DNA of 64,000 nucleotides from PALSA-607 sp963825425. GTDB taxonomy: Bacteria; Actinomycetota; Actinomycetes; Acidothermales; Acidothermaceae. The translations under genes were made by a program, and so were the position numbers. Below are positions 1-7,545 of this stretch, piece by piece. Numbering within the stretch: the first letter of the stretch is position 1; the number at the start of each line of letters is the position of its first letter. The stretch is from the NCBI GenBank assembly GCA_963825425.1, contig CAWGTF010000015.1:310001-374000 (forward strand). The letters run 5' to 3'. Below the pieces are notes generated by a model. It was not told where the DNA came from, made no database searches, and was given only the letters and a program-made list of their open reading frames with translations.

Positions 1-532
1 GACGCACGCGTTGACCCTCGCGGATCGGTTCGCATCGACTACGTGCGAGCGGCGTTACCTGGGTTGTTGCGCGATCTCGGTGCACCGCCGGGCACGCGGA
101 TCGAGGACAAGGGTGCAGCGGTCGCCGTCCACGTCAGGGAAACTGCGGACCCGCACGCCGCGCTCGCGTTGCTGCAGGCACCGCTAGCGGCAGCTCGCCG
201 GGTCGCAGGGGTTGCGGCTCGAACCCGGTCGACTGGTGCTCGAGTTGCGCCCTGGCGGCACCGACAAGGGGACCGCGCTCGTCTCGCTCGTGCACGCGTT
301 CGGCGCACGGTCGGTTTGTTACGTGGGCGACGACCTTGGTGACATCGCCGCGTTCGATGCGCTCGACGACTTGCGGTTGAAAGGACTCGCGGCACTCGCG
401 GTGTTCAGCGGCACACCGGATCAGCCGGGCCTTGCCGACCTGGCCGCGCGGGCTGACGTGCAACTCGCCGGGCCCGATGCGGTGGTGGCTTTCCTTGAAG
501 GCCTGCTCGGTGCGGTCAGGTCTCGCGGCTAA
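1..532 (+). CDS. otsB: Trehalose-6-phosphate phosphatase, 3' part, frameshifted
   Basis: This is the C-terminal half of a HAD-superfamily trehalose-phosphatase, which removes phosphate from trehalose 6-phosphate in the cytoplasm. The window begins inside the gene, so the first HAD motif is missing. The first frame gives the segment ending RIEDKGAAVAVHVRE. From about base 212 another frame gives LEPGRLVLELRP, DKGTAL and the late HAD motif YVGDDLGDIAAFDAL, then a normal end at TAA 530-532. The first frame is closed to the second only if one base is added or lost between about 188 and 212. The family match rests on the DKG and GDD-D motifs in the correct order. It is convergent with the arsenic operon. 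otsA should lie upstream outside the window. Confidence 0.8.
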
Positions 533-560
533 GGCTGCTGGCGCATGGGCGGATTGGACT

Positions 561-821
561 TCACGGCGCGAGGGCTCGGACGGTGCGCGGATTCTTGGCC
601 TGCTGAACGTCGCCGCGGGCGGCACGCGCAGCGTGGCAGGTGGCGCAGCGGATGAGTCGGGCAGGCGGGTCGATGCGCTGCACGCCCGCGATCGCCACTT
701 GGCGGGTCAACCAGTGGCGGGTGTTGACGGCGTGCTCGATACACACGCCCGCGCCGCAGTCGACGCAGATGGCGACCGCGTCGCGGTAAGTCCCGGTGTT
801 GGCGCAGTCGTAGCAGTTCAT
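561..821 (-). CDS. DUF2180 family small zinc-ribbon-like protein
   Basis: An 86-residue protein of unknown function. It starts MNCYDC and carries CxxC pairs near residues 3-6 and 19-22, a Cys at 26, and another CxxC pair near residue 59. These are probable metal ligands, as in the DUF2180 family of actinobacteria. Its ATG overlaps the TGA of acr3 by four bases (ATGA, 818-821), so it is the last gene of the arsR-acr3 operon and translationally coupled to it. The Cys-rich form and the operon suggest a role with metalloids or metal homeostasis, but that is inference only. Confidence 0.75.
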   Translation of the reverse strand: MNCYDCANTGTYRDAVAICVDCGAGVCIEHAVNTRHWLTRQVAIAGVQRIDPPARLIRCATCHAARAARGDVQQAKNPRTVRALAP

Positions 822-1918
822 GACTCGACCTCCACAGCGTCTGGGTAGTAGCGCCGCCGTGCCCACAGCGCGACGTAGACCAGGGCGAGCAGCACGGGGA
901 CTTCGATCAGCGGCCCGACCACACCGGCCAGCGCCTGGCCGCTGGTGACGCCGAACACGCCGATCGACACTGCGATGGCCAGTTCGAAGTCGTTGCTGGC
1001 GGCCGAGAACGCCAACGCTGTGGTGCGCCCGTAGGACAGGTGCAGCCGTCGGCCGATCGCGAACCCGCCGAACCACATGACGGCGAAGTAGGCGAGTAGC
1101 GGCAGCGCGATGCGGGCGACATCGAGCGGCTGGGAGGTGATCTTGCGGCCTTGCAGCGCGAACAGGATGACGACGGTGAAGAGCAGCCCGTACAGCGCGA
1201 TCGGGGCGATGCGGGGCAGGATGCGTTGCTCGTACCAGTCTTGGCCGTGTGCCCGCTCCCCGAGCGTGCGGGTCAGGTAACCTGCGACCAGCGGTATGCC
1301 GAGGAACACCGCGACCGTGGTTGCGATCGTGCCCATCGACACCGACAGCGACTCGGTATGCAGGCCAAGCCAGCGCGGCAGGACGTTGAGATAGAACACG
1401 CCGAGCGCGGCGTAGCCGACCACTTGGAAGACCGCGTTGAGCGCGACCAGGATCGCGGCCATCTCCCGATCGCCGTCGGCCAGATCGGTCCAGATCAGCA
1501 CCATCGCGATGCAGCGGGCCAGCCCGACCAGGATGACCCCGGTGCGGTAGGCGGGCTGGTCGGGCAACAGCACCCAGGCGAGCGCGAACATCACGGCCGG
1601 CCCGATGACCCAGTTCAAAATCAGGGAAGCCGCCATCATCCGCCGGTCGGCCGCAATCCGGGCGATCTCGCGGTAGCGGACCTTCGCCAGTACCGGGTAC
1701 ATCATCAGCAGCAGCCCCAGCGCGATGGGCAGGCTCGTGCCGTGGATCGCCACCTTGTTCAGCCAGCTGTTCAGATGGGGCAGCAGCCGACCCAGCCCGA
1801 TGCCGAACGCCATCGCGGCGCCGATCCACGCCGGCAAGAACCGGTCCAGCACCGACAATCGGGCGACCACCGGCGGCGCGTGCCCGCCGGACGACACGAG
1901 ATCGGCGCGGATGCTCAT
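818..1918 (-). CDS. acr3: ACR3-family arsenite efflux permease
   Basis: A polytopic membrane protein of 366 residues that exports arsenite, using the ion gradient, as in the ACR3 branch of the BART superfamily. About ten hydrophobic segments are visible. The conserved transport cysteine of the family is present in LARCIAMVLIW, followed by the family-typical DLADGDREMAAILVALN. The chosen start (MSIRADLV) overlaps the arsR stop codon as TGATG at 1916-1920, whereas the longer open frame upstream runs through arsR in another frame. It is the second gene of a three-gene operon controlled by ArsR. Confidence 0.92.
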   Translation of the reverse strand: MSIRADLVSSGGHAPPVVARLSVLDRFLPAWIGAAMAFGIGLGRLLPHLNSWLNKVAIHGTSLPIALGLLLMMYPVLAKVRYREIARIAADRRMMAASLILNWVIGPAVMFALAWVLLPDQPAYRTGVILVGLARCIAMVLIWTDLADGDREMAAILVALNAVFQVVGYAALGVFYLNVLPRWLGLHTESLSVSMGTIATTVAVFLGIPLVAGYLTRTLGERAHGQDWYEQRILPRIAPIALYGLLFTVVILFALQGRKITSQPLDVARIALPLLAYFAVMWFGGFAIGRRLHLSYGRTTALAFSAASNDFELAIAVSIGVFGVTSGQALAGVVGPLIEVPVLLALVYVALWARRRYYPDAVEVES

Positions 1919-2271
1919 CACAGCACCGCCGCGCAGGAGGCTCCCGCGCGCCCTGCAGTGATCGACTCGCCCGGCAGCGGCACGCCCGCTGCCGCGGCAT
2001 CGGCCCAGAGCCGAGCGAAACCGTCGCCGTCGAGGCGATAGTCGATCCACCGGCCCCGCCGCGTCCCGGCTATCAAGCCGGCCTCGCGAAGAATCCGCAG
2101 GTGATAGGAGAGCAGGTTCGCGGCGATCGGCACCCGATCCTGCAGGTCACACACGCACCGCTGCCCATCGGCCAGCGCCTGCACAACCGCCAACCGCACC
2201 GGATCGGCCAGCGCGGCCAACCCACCTACCGCATCAAGCGTGCTTGATTCAAGACCCGTTGAATCGACCAT
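1918..2271 (-). CDS. arsR: ArsR-family arsenite-responsive repressor
   Basis: A winged-helix repressor of about 117 residues. The helix-turn-helix region LLSYHLRILREAGLI is typical, and the metal-sensing CVC pair lies in GQRCVCDLQ, the classic As(III)/Sb(III) site of ArsR. It probably represses its own operon (arsR-acr3-DUF2180) until arsenite binds. The start at 2271 (MVDSTGLESS) is uncertain. Two palindromic operator-like sites lie inside the first 13 codons, and the GGAGG upstream is only one base from the ATG. A TTG at 2220 just before AALADPVRL, or leaderless initiation at 2271, are alternatives. A further in-frame ATG at 2313 is less likely. Confidence 0.88.
   Translation of the reverse strand: MVDSTGLESSTLDAVGGLAALADPVRLAVVQALADGQRCVCDLQDRVPIAANLLSYHLRILREAGLIAGTRRGRWIDYRLDGDGFARLWADAAAAGVPLPGESITAGRAGASCAAVL
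2233..2265. promoter_or_regulatory. Tandem ArsR-type operators at the arsR start
   Basis: Two imperfectly separate palindromes of the form TCAA-N6-TTGA lie side by side. One is ATCAAGCGTGCTTGAT at 2233-2248; the other is TTCAA-N6-TTGAA within 2246-2265. They match the general ArsR/SmtB operator pattern and overlap the 5' end of the arsR reading frame, so they are most likely the autoregulatory site. Confidence 0.7.
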
Positions 2272-2289
2272 GCCTCCATCGTGTGACGG

Positions 2290-2537
2290 GCCCCGACCGC
2301 CCGGCAGGGCCATAGGTCACCATCGGGACACGTCACAGGTCCCGGCCGAACCCCGACCAGATTGGGCTGGATTGGCCGGATTGGGCATTGTGCTGGATCG
2401 GGCATTGCCCACTCGGAAACTCGTACCCACGTTTACTGGATCTCGGCACTAGTGCTCTTTACGCATGGCCTCATCTTGCTGCCGTACGCAGGGTCTCGCT
2501 GACCGCCGTCCGGTCTCGTGGAACTGATTTTGGGCAG
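2290..2537. other. Intergenic region, no gene recognised
   Basis: Upstream of arsR there are only short open frames without codon bias. The stretch from about 2360 to 2415 contains several loosely repeated GATTGGGC/GATCGGGC words, but no gene, tRNA or convincing RNA fold was recognised. The promoter of the leftward arsenic operon should lie here. Confidence 0.4.
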
Positions 2538-2589
2538 AAAAAAACCGCGGCCGAGAACATTCCTGCCCGGTATGTCCCCGCCCGCGGTT
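2538..2589 (-). terminator. Possible U-run terminator hairpin reading leftwards
   Basis: Read on the minus strand, an 8-base stem (AACCGCGG at 2589-2582 pairing with CCGCGGTT at 2550-2543) closes a 31-base loop. The loop holds a second short ACAT/ATGT pairing. The outer stem is followed directly by seven U (2544-2538). U-run terminators are rare in such GC-rich DNA. No leftward gene upstream of it was recognised, so its client is unknown. Confidence 0.35.
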
Positions 2590-2751
2590 CCCCTCCAATG
2601 CGATGACGATAGTGCCTGCCCGACTGGTTGGCTCTCCGAGAAACGGCCGACCTTGGTTGGCCGTTCGGCCCATGCCGGGAACGCGCTACGCTTGTCGTCG
2701 TTCGCAGCAGTACCGATTTGCAGCAGCACAGATTCACCGCTCCGCAGTAGT

Positions 2752-2896
2752 GCTCATCAAGAGGGGCAGAGGGACCGGCCCGTTGAAGCCCCGGCAACCA
2801 TTTCGCTCGAAGTGCGACGATCAACACGCGGTCTGCACGTAGTAGCGAAACAGGTGCCAACTCCGTCCCGTGGATGGTCCGCGGGGAAGATGAGGA
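2752..2896 (+). promoter_or_regulatory. SAM-I (S-box) riboswitch ahead of thrC
   Basis: The leader matches the S-box aptamer closely. P1 is CTCATC (2753-2758) with GATGAG (2889-2894). P2 pairs GGGGC with GCCCC around the core AGAGGGACCGGCCCGUUGAAG, followed by the invariant GGCAACC. P3 pairs TTTCGCT with AGCGAAA, then comes GGTGCCAACTCC, and P4 pairs TCCCG with CGGGGA. The 3' strand of P1 runs directly into GAGAAAGG, the ribosome site of thrC, so control is probably translational: closing or opening P1 changes access to the Shine-Dalgarno sequence. Confidence 0.92.
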
Positions 2897-2909
2897 GAAA
2901 GGCTCCGCC

Positions 2910-4189
2910 GTGTCCGCGACCCAGTCGCCCCCCGCCGTCCCGCCCCTGCGACCCTCTTGGGGTCGGCTACCTCGCTGTCGTGTCGCGAGTGCGGAGAGCA
3001 GTATCCGATCAGCCCGCGCTATGCGTGCGAGATGTGCTTTGGGCCGCTCGAGGTGGCCTACGACTACACCGGTGTGAGCCGCGAGTCGATCGAAGCCGGG
3101 CCGCACAACATCTGGCGCTACAAGCAGTTGCTGCCGGTTCCGTCCAACGTCGCCGAGACGCCGAATCTTGAGCCAGGCATGACAAAGCTGGTGCTCGCTC
3201 GCAATCTCGCGCGTGAGCTTGGCATGCGAAAGCTGTGGGTGAAGGACGACAGCGGCAACCCGACGCACTCGTTCAAGGACCGGGTCGTCGCAGTCGCGCT
3301 GGCGGCCGCGCGCGAGCTCGGATTCTCGGTGCTCGCCTGCCCGTCGACCGGCAACCTCGCGAACGCCGTGGCCGCTGCGGCGGCGCGGGCCGGCATCAAG
3401 TCGGTGGTGTTCATCCCGGCCGACCTCGAGCGCCAGAAGGTCGTCACGACGGCTGTCTATGGCGGCACGCTGATCGCGGTCGAGGGCAACTACGACGACG
3501 TCAACCGGCTCGCGTCAGAGATCGCCGGCGAAGAAGAAGACTGGGCGTTCGTCAATGTGAACGTGCGGCCCTTCTACGCCGAGGGATCGAAGACGCTGGG
3601 CTACGAGATCGCCGAGCAGCTCGGCTGGCGACTGCCGGAGCAGGTGGTGATCCCGATCGCGTCGGGGTCGCAGCTGACGAAGGTCGACAAGGCGTTCACC
3701 GAGTTCGGCAAGCTCGGTCTGGTCGACGCCACGCCGTATCGGGTTTTCGGCGCCCAGGCGTCGGGCTGCTCTCCGGTCTCGAATGCGTTCAAGGCCGGCT
3801 ACGACGTGGTTCAGCCGGTGCGGCCGAACACCATCGCCAAGTCGCTGGCGATCGGCAACCCAGCGGACGGACCGTACGTGCTCGACGTCTGCCGGCGCAC
3901 CGGTGGCCTGGTCGAGGACGTGACCGACGAGGAGATTGTCGACGGCATGCGGCTGCTCGCGCGCACCGAGGGCATCTTCGGTGAGACCGCAGGCGGCGTG
4001 ACGATCGGCGTGCTGCGCAAGTTGCTGGCCGCCGGCGCGTTGGACCCCGACGCCGAGACCGTCGTCTTCAACACCGGCGACGGACTCAAGACGCTGGACG
4101 CGGTCGCGCCGGTCGTGTCGCCGTCGGTCACCATCCCGCCGTCCGTCGAAGCGTTTCGGGCCTACCTGGACGTCGCCGGCCTCGCCTAG
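2910..4189 (+). CDS. thrC: Threonine synthase (PLP enzyme), N-terminal frameshift
   Basis: Converts O-phosphohomoserine to threonine and phosphate. From base 2957 the frame is intact for 410 codons. An N-terminal zinc-ribbon-like segment (CREC...CEMC) precedes the PLP fold, and the PLP lysine lies in HSFKDRV (Lys about 107 of that frame). The gene most likely starts at GTG 2910, seven bases after AAAGG and just behind the riboswitch. That start gives MSATQSPPAVPPLRPS, which is family-like but in another frame, so one indel between about 2940 and 2957 is inferred. TTG at 2957 is the alternative start if there is no error. The nearest threonine-pathway genes are not in the window. Regulation is by the SAM riboswitch. 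Confidence 0.9.
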
Positions 4190-4218
4190 CGCTCGCCCTT
4201 TCTGTTCACCGGCGGTCG

Positions 4219-4245
4219 GTTGCACTCGGGGTGCCTGAGTGCTAA
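4219..4245. promoter_or_regulatory. CIRCE element 1 (HrcA operator)
   Basis: An inverted repeat TTGCACTC-N9-GAGTGCTAA upstream of groEL. It matches the CIRCE consensus TTAGCACTC-N9-GAGTGCTAA except in the left arm. HrcA is expected to repress groEL here. Confidence 0.8.
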
Positions 4246-4252
4246 ACATGAG

Positions 4253-4279
4253 CTAGCACTCTGAGCACGTGAGTGACAG
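4253..4279. promoter_or_regulatory. CIRCE element 2 (HrcA operator)
   Basis: A second inverted repeat, CTAGCACTC-N9-GAGTGACAG, eight bases after the first. The left arm is almost perfect and the right arm keeps only GAGTG. Tandem CIRCE copies are common in front of actinobacterial groEL genes. Confidence 0.75.
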
Positions 4280-4411
4280 TTCAGCAACTTCATGGCCGGG
4301 CCTTCGAGACCCTGCCGAGCCGGCGGACATGACACCGGTTTGGCGTGGTCGGCCGTCGCGGGCGTCGAGTCCGGCCGCAGCTACGTTTCCCGACCCGGGA
4401 GGACCATCCGC

Positions 4412-6034
4412 ATGTCCAAGATCATCGCGTATGACGAGACTGCTCGTCGCGCCCTCGAGCGCGGTATGAACCAGCTCGCCGACGCCGTGAAAGTGACGCT
4501 CGGCCCGCGTGGCCGCAACGTCGTGTTGGAGAAGAAGTGGGGCGCTCCCACGATCACCAACGACGGCGTGAGCATCGCCAAGGAAATCGAGCTCGAAGAC
4601 CCGTACGAGAAGATCGGCGCCGAGCTCGTCAAGGAAGTCGCGAAGAAGACTGACGACGTCGCCGGTGACGGCACGACGACCGCGACCGTGCTTGCCCAGG
4701 CGCTCGTGAAGGAAGGCCTGCGCAACGTCGCGGCCGGCGCGAACCCGATGGCGCTGAAGCGCGGCATCGAAGCTGCCGTCGCGAGTGTGTCGGCGGCGCT
4801 GCTGGCCCTGGCGAAGGACGTCGAGACCCGCGAGCAGATCGCCTCGACGGCGTCCATCTCGGCCGCTGACCCGGCGATCGGCGAGATGATCGCCGAGGCC
4901 ATGGACAAGGTCGGCAAGGAAGGCGTCATCACCGTCGAGGAGAGCAACACCTTCGGCCTCGAGCTCGAGCTCACCGAGGGCATGCGCTTCGACAAGGGCT
5001 ACATCTCGCCCTACTTCGCCACCGACACCGAGCGCATGGAAGCCGTTCTCGACGACCCGTACGTACTCGTCGTCAACAGCAAGATCGCCTCGGTCAAGGA
5101 CCTCCTGCCGTTGCTGGAGAAGGTCATGCAGAGCGGCAAGCCGCTCGCGATCATCGCCGAGGATGTCGAGGGCGAGGCTCTCGCCACGCTCGTCGTCAAC
5201 AAGATCCGCGGCACCTTCCGCTCGGTCGCCGTCAAGGCTCCCGGCTTCGGTGACCGTCGCAAGGCGATGCTCGGTGACATCTCGATCCTCACCGGCGGTC
5301 AGGTCATCAGCGAGGAAGTCGGCCTGAAGCTCGAGACTGCTGGTCTCGACCTGCTCGGCAAGGCCCGCAAGGTCGTCGTCACGAAGGACGAGACGACCAT
5401 CGTCGAGGGTGGCGGTGACGCCGACCAGATTGCCGGTCGCGTCAACCAGATCCGCGCCGAGATCGAGAAGAGCGACTCCGACTACGACAAGGAGAAGCTG
5501 CAGGAGCGGTTGGCCAAGCTGGCCGGCGGCGTTGCAGTCATCAAGGCGGGCGCGGCCACCGAGGTCGAGCTCAAGGAGCGCAAGCACCGCATCGAAGACG
5601 CGGTTCGCAACGCGAAGGCCGCTGTCGAAGAGGGCATCGTGGCCGGTGGTGGCGTCGCGCTGCTGCAGGCCGGTCGCACCGCATTCGAGAAGCTCAACCT
5701 CGAAGGTGACGAGGCCACTGGCGCTCGCATCGTCGAGATCGCTCTCGAGGCACCGCTCAAGCAGATCGCGATCAACGCTGGCCTCGAAGGCGGCGTCGTG
5801 GTCGAGAAGGTGCGCAACCTCGAGCCCGGCTGGGGCCTGAACGCGGCCACCGGTGAGTACGTCGACCTGATCAAGGCCGGCATCATCGACCCCGCCAAGG
5901 TCACCCGCTCGGCGCTGCAGAACGCCGCGTCGATCGCCGCACTGTTCCTCACCACCGAAGTCGTCATCGCCGAGAAGCCGGAGAAGAACCCGGCTCCGCA
6001 GGGTGGCGGCGGCGGCGGGGACATGGACTTCTAA
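4412..6034 (+). CDS. groEL: Chaperonin GroEL (Hsp60), GroEL2-type
   Basis: A 540-residue group I chaperonin that folds proteins in a double-ring cage with GroES. The frame is complete and clean: MSKIIAYDE, VTLGPRGRNVVLEKK, the ATP-site DGTTTATVLA, and a C-terminal tail GGGGGGDMDF. The DMDF tail, rather than a His-rich tail, marks the housekeeping GroEL2 type. The start is fixed by GGGAGG eight bases before ATG 4412; the in-frame ATG at 4292 has no such site. No groES is adjacent, as usual for the stand-alone actinobacterial copy. Two CIRCE elements upstream indicate HrcA control. Confidence 0.98.
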   Translation: MSKIIAYDETARRALERGMNQLADAVKVTLGPRGRNVVLEKKWGAPTITNDGVSIAKEIELEDPYEKIGAELVKEVAKKTDDVAGDGTTTATVLAQALVKEGLRNVAAGANPMALKRGIEAAVASVSAALLALAKDVETREQIASTASISAADPAIGEMIAEAMDKVGKEGVITVEESNTFGLELELTEGMRFDKGYISPYFATDTERMEAVLDDPYVLVVNSKIASVKDLLPLLEKVMQSGKPLAIIAEDVEGEALATLVVNKIRGTFRSVAVKAPGFGDRRKAMLGDISILTGGQVISEEVGLKLETAGLDLLGKARKVVVTKDETTIVEGGGDADQIAGRVNQIRAEIEKSDSDYDKEKLQERLAKLAGGVAVIKAGAATEVELKERKHRIEDAVRNAKAAVEEGIVAGGGVALLQAGRTAFEKLNLEGDEATGARIVEIALEAPLKQIAINAGLEGGVVVEKVRNLEPGWGLNAATGEYVDLIKAGIIDPAKVTRSALQNAASIAALFLTTEVVIAEKPEKNPAPQGGGGGGDMDF

Positions 6035-6048
6035 GTCCAGCACTCGTC

Positions 6049-6089
6049 AAGAAGGGCGGCGTCCGGGTTTCCCGGGCGCCGCCCTTCTT
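6049..6089. terminator. groEL terminator hairpin
   Basis: A long inverted repeat: AAGAAGGGCGGCG at 6049-6061 pairs with CGCCGCCCTTCTT at 6077-6089, with further pairing (CCGGG/CCCGG) inside. It has no U-run, as usual in actinobacteria. It sits between groEL and the leftward WXG100 gene and can serve both directions. Confidence 0.85.
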
Positions 6090-6207
6090 GCGTCGCTGCG
6101 GCGCCGGCGGCTCCCGCCGGCCGCGCCGCTCGCCGCACATCGTGTGCGTTTGCTGCCCTGGGAGGGCAGTGATTCACCACGATGTGGGGCTGCTGGCGCC
6201 GGCGAGG

Positions 6208-6501
6208 TCAGACGTTGCCGAAGCTGGCGGCGATCTGGCGCTCGGCTTCCGCGTAGCTGGTGCTGGCCTGGCCGAGCAGTTGGCTGATGCCGCCGAGTGC
6301 GTCGCGCAGACCTTCGGCGGACTTCTGCCACTCGGCCCACAGCGCCTGGAACCGCTGCTGTGCAACACCGGCCCAATCGCTGCCCAGCGGCGCGAGCGAA
6401 CCGGTCAGTGATCGCAGCTCGCCCTCGATGCTCGCCGACCCCGAGCTGACCCGCGACGACAGACTGGCCAGCTGCTCTGGAGTAACTCTGATGCCGCTCA
6501 C
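6208..6501 (-). CDS. WXG100-family (ESAT-6-like) protein
   Basis: A 97-residue, all-helical protein with the central W-x-G turn in SDWAGVAQQRF between two heptad-like helices. It also has a C-terminal YAEAERQIA segment resembling the YxxxD/E signal of type VII secretion substrates. The start is GTG 6501, five bases after AGGAGG; the longer open frame upstream has no such site. It stands alone: no partner WXG gene, EccC ATPase or other ESX component is nearby. It may be exported by a distant type VII system or be an intracellular member. It converges on groEL across the shared terminator. Confidence 0.85.
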   Translation of the reverse strand: MSGIRVTPEQLASLSSRVSSGSASIEGELRSLTGSLAPLGSDWAGVAQQRFQALWAEWQKSAEGLRDALGGISQLLGQASTSYAEAERQIAASFGNV

Positions 6502-6639
6502 GCCGACCTCCTGATAGCGAGCCGTCACCCGATTGCGCGACTCGCCACGAACAGTAGGTCGGACGCCGATGTGCCGGCGTTCGTTGTCCACAGGCGGTCC
6601 GCAAGCTCCCGCAAGAGCGGATCGGCGTCTTGCGAAGCG

Positions 6640-6668
6640 TTGACTCAGAAACTAAGCGCGCATACTAA
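6640..6668 (+). promoter_or_regulatory. SigA-type promoter for the SRPBCC-MarR pair
   Basis: TTGACT (6640-6645), a 17-base spacer, and TACTAA (6663-6668). The -10 box ends only four bases before the ATG at 6673, so the transcript would be leaderless or nearly so. Repeated ACTAA words here may also be the MarR site. Confidence 0.6.
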
Positions 6669-6672
6669 ATCC

Positions 6673-7104
6673 ATGACTACTATCGCTACCGCGCACGCCG
6701 CCGCCACTGCATCGCCGTCCGCCATCTTTGAGAGATGGGCCGACGTCGCCACCTGGCCGCAGTGGAATGCCGACACTGAGTGGGTCCGACTCGACGGCAC
6801 GTTCACGCAGGGCGGCACCGGGGTGTTGAAGCCCAAGGGTGGCCCCAAGGTGAAGTTCGTCATCGAGAAGCTGACCGACACCGAGTTCGTTGACGTCTCG
6901 CGTCTCGTCGGCGCGCGGTTGACGTTCAGCCACGTCGTGACACCCACCACCGACGGGTGCGTCATCGATGTGGCCATCGCCATGACCGGCCCGCTCGGAT
7001 GGCTGTGGAAGAGGATCCTCGGCAAGGGCCTCGCTGCATCGGTGCAGCCCGATCTCGAGGCATTGGCGAGAGCAGCCGAGAGCGGTCATACGCTGGCGCA
7101 ATGA
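6673..7104 (+). CDS. SRPBCC-fold (polyketide cyclase/START-like) protein
   Basis: A 143-residue protein of the SRPBCC helix-grip fold, which binds hydrophobic ligands. The family signature is the N-terminal SPSAIFERWADVATWPQWNAD, the conserved W-x-x-W segment, and the C-terminal helix with LEALARAAE. The ligand is unknown. The ATG at 6673 is chosen because a promoter -10 box ends four bases before it. The stop overlaps the start of the MarR gene (ATGA, 7101-7104), so the two are co-translated. SRPBCC proteins of this type are often paired with a MarR regulator that controls them. Confidence 0.85.
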   Translation: MTTIATAHAAATASPSAIFERWADVATWPQWNADTEWVRLDGTFTQGGTGVLKPKGGPKVKFVIEKLTDTEFVDVSRLVGARLTFSHVVTPTTDGCVIDVAIAMTGPLGWLWKRILGKGLAASVQPDLEALARAAESGHTLAQ

Positions 7105-7538
7105 CGCGCCTTGCGACCGAGCATGAGAGCGCCGACGACAGCACCGGCCTGCTGCTCTGGCAAGTAACCAACCGCTGGCAGGCCGCTCAACGCGCCGCGC
7201 TCAAGCCGTTCGACCTCACGCACGTGCAGTTCGTTCTGCTTGCGTCACTTACTTGGCTGGACGCCGACGGGCCGGTGACTCAACGTCAGCTGGCCGACCA
7301 TGCGTTCACCGATCCGATGATGACGTCGCAGGTGCTGCGGGTTCTCGAATCGCGCGGGCTCATCGAACGGGTCGCGCATCCCGATGACAAGCGCGCGTGG
7401 TCGCTCACCGCGACAACTGCGGGCGTCAAGCTGGCCAATCGCGCCAACGCAGCGGTGGAGGAATGCGACCGCCAGTTTTTCTCAGCGCTGCAGGGAGACC
7501 AGACCGAATTCACCGCAGCGCTACGGCGCCTGCGGTAG
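7101..7538 (+). CDS. MarR-family transcriptional regulator
   Basis: A 145-residue winged-helix protein. Its recognition region reads VTQRQLADHAFTDPMMTSQVLRVLE, followed by the wing with HPDDKRAWSLTATTAG, all in the usual MarR order. It starts inside the stop codon of the SRPBCC gene and probably regulates the pair through the overlapping promoter at 6640-6668. The ligand is unknown. It converges on the XPB helicase gene with only seven bases between stops. Confidence 0.9.
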   Translation: MTRLATEHESADDSTGLLLWQVTNRWQAAQRAALKPFDLTHVQFVLLASLTWLDADGPVTQRQLADHAFTDPMMTSQVLRVLESRGLIERVAHPDDKRAWSLTATTAGVKLANRANAAVEECDRQFFSALQGDQTEFTAALRRLR

Positions 7539-7545
7539 CGCAACC

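Noticed and set aside
561..2000. A 479-residue minus-strand frame across acr3
   Set aside because: Only its last 86 codons (DUF2180) are real. The rest is an Arg/Pro-rich shadow of acr3.
4253..6043. A 596-residue open frame antisense to groEL
   Set aside because: It mirrors groEL codon structure (Leu/Asp/Val/Arg-rich) and has no family likeness; a usual shadow in GC-rich DNA.
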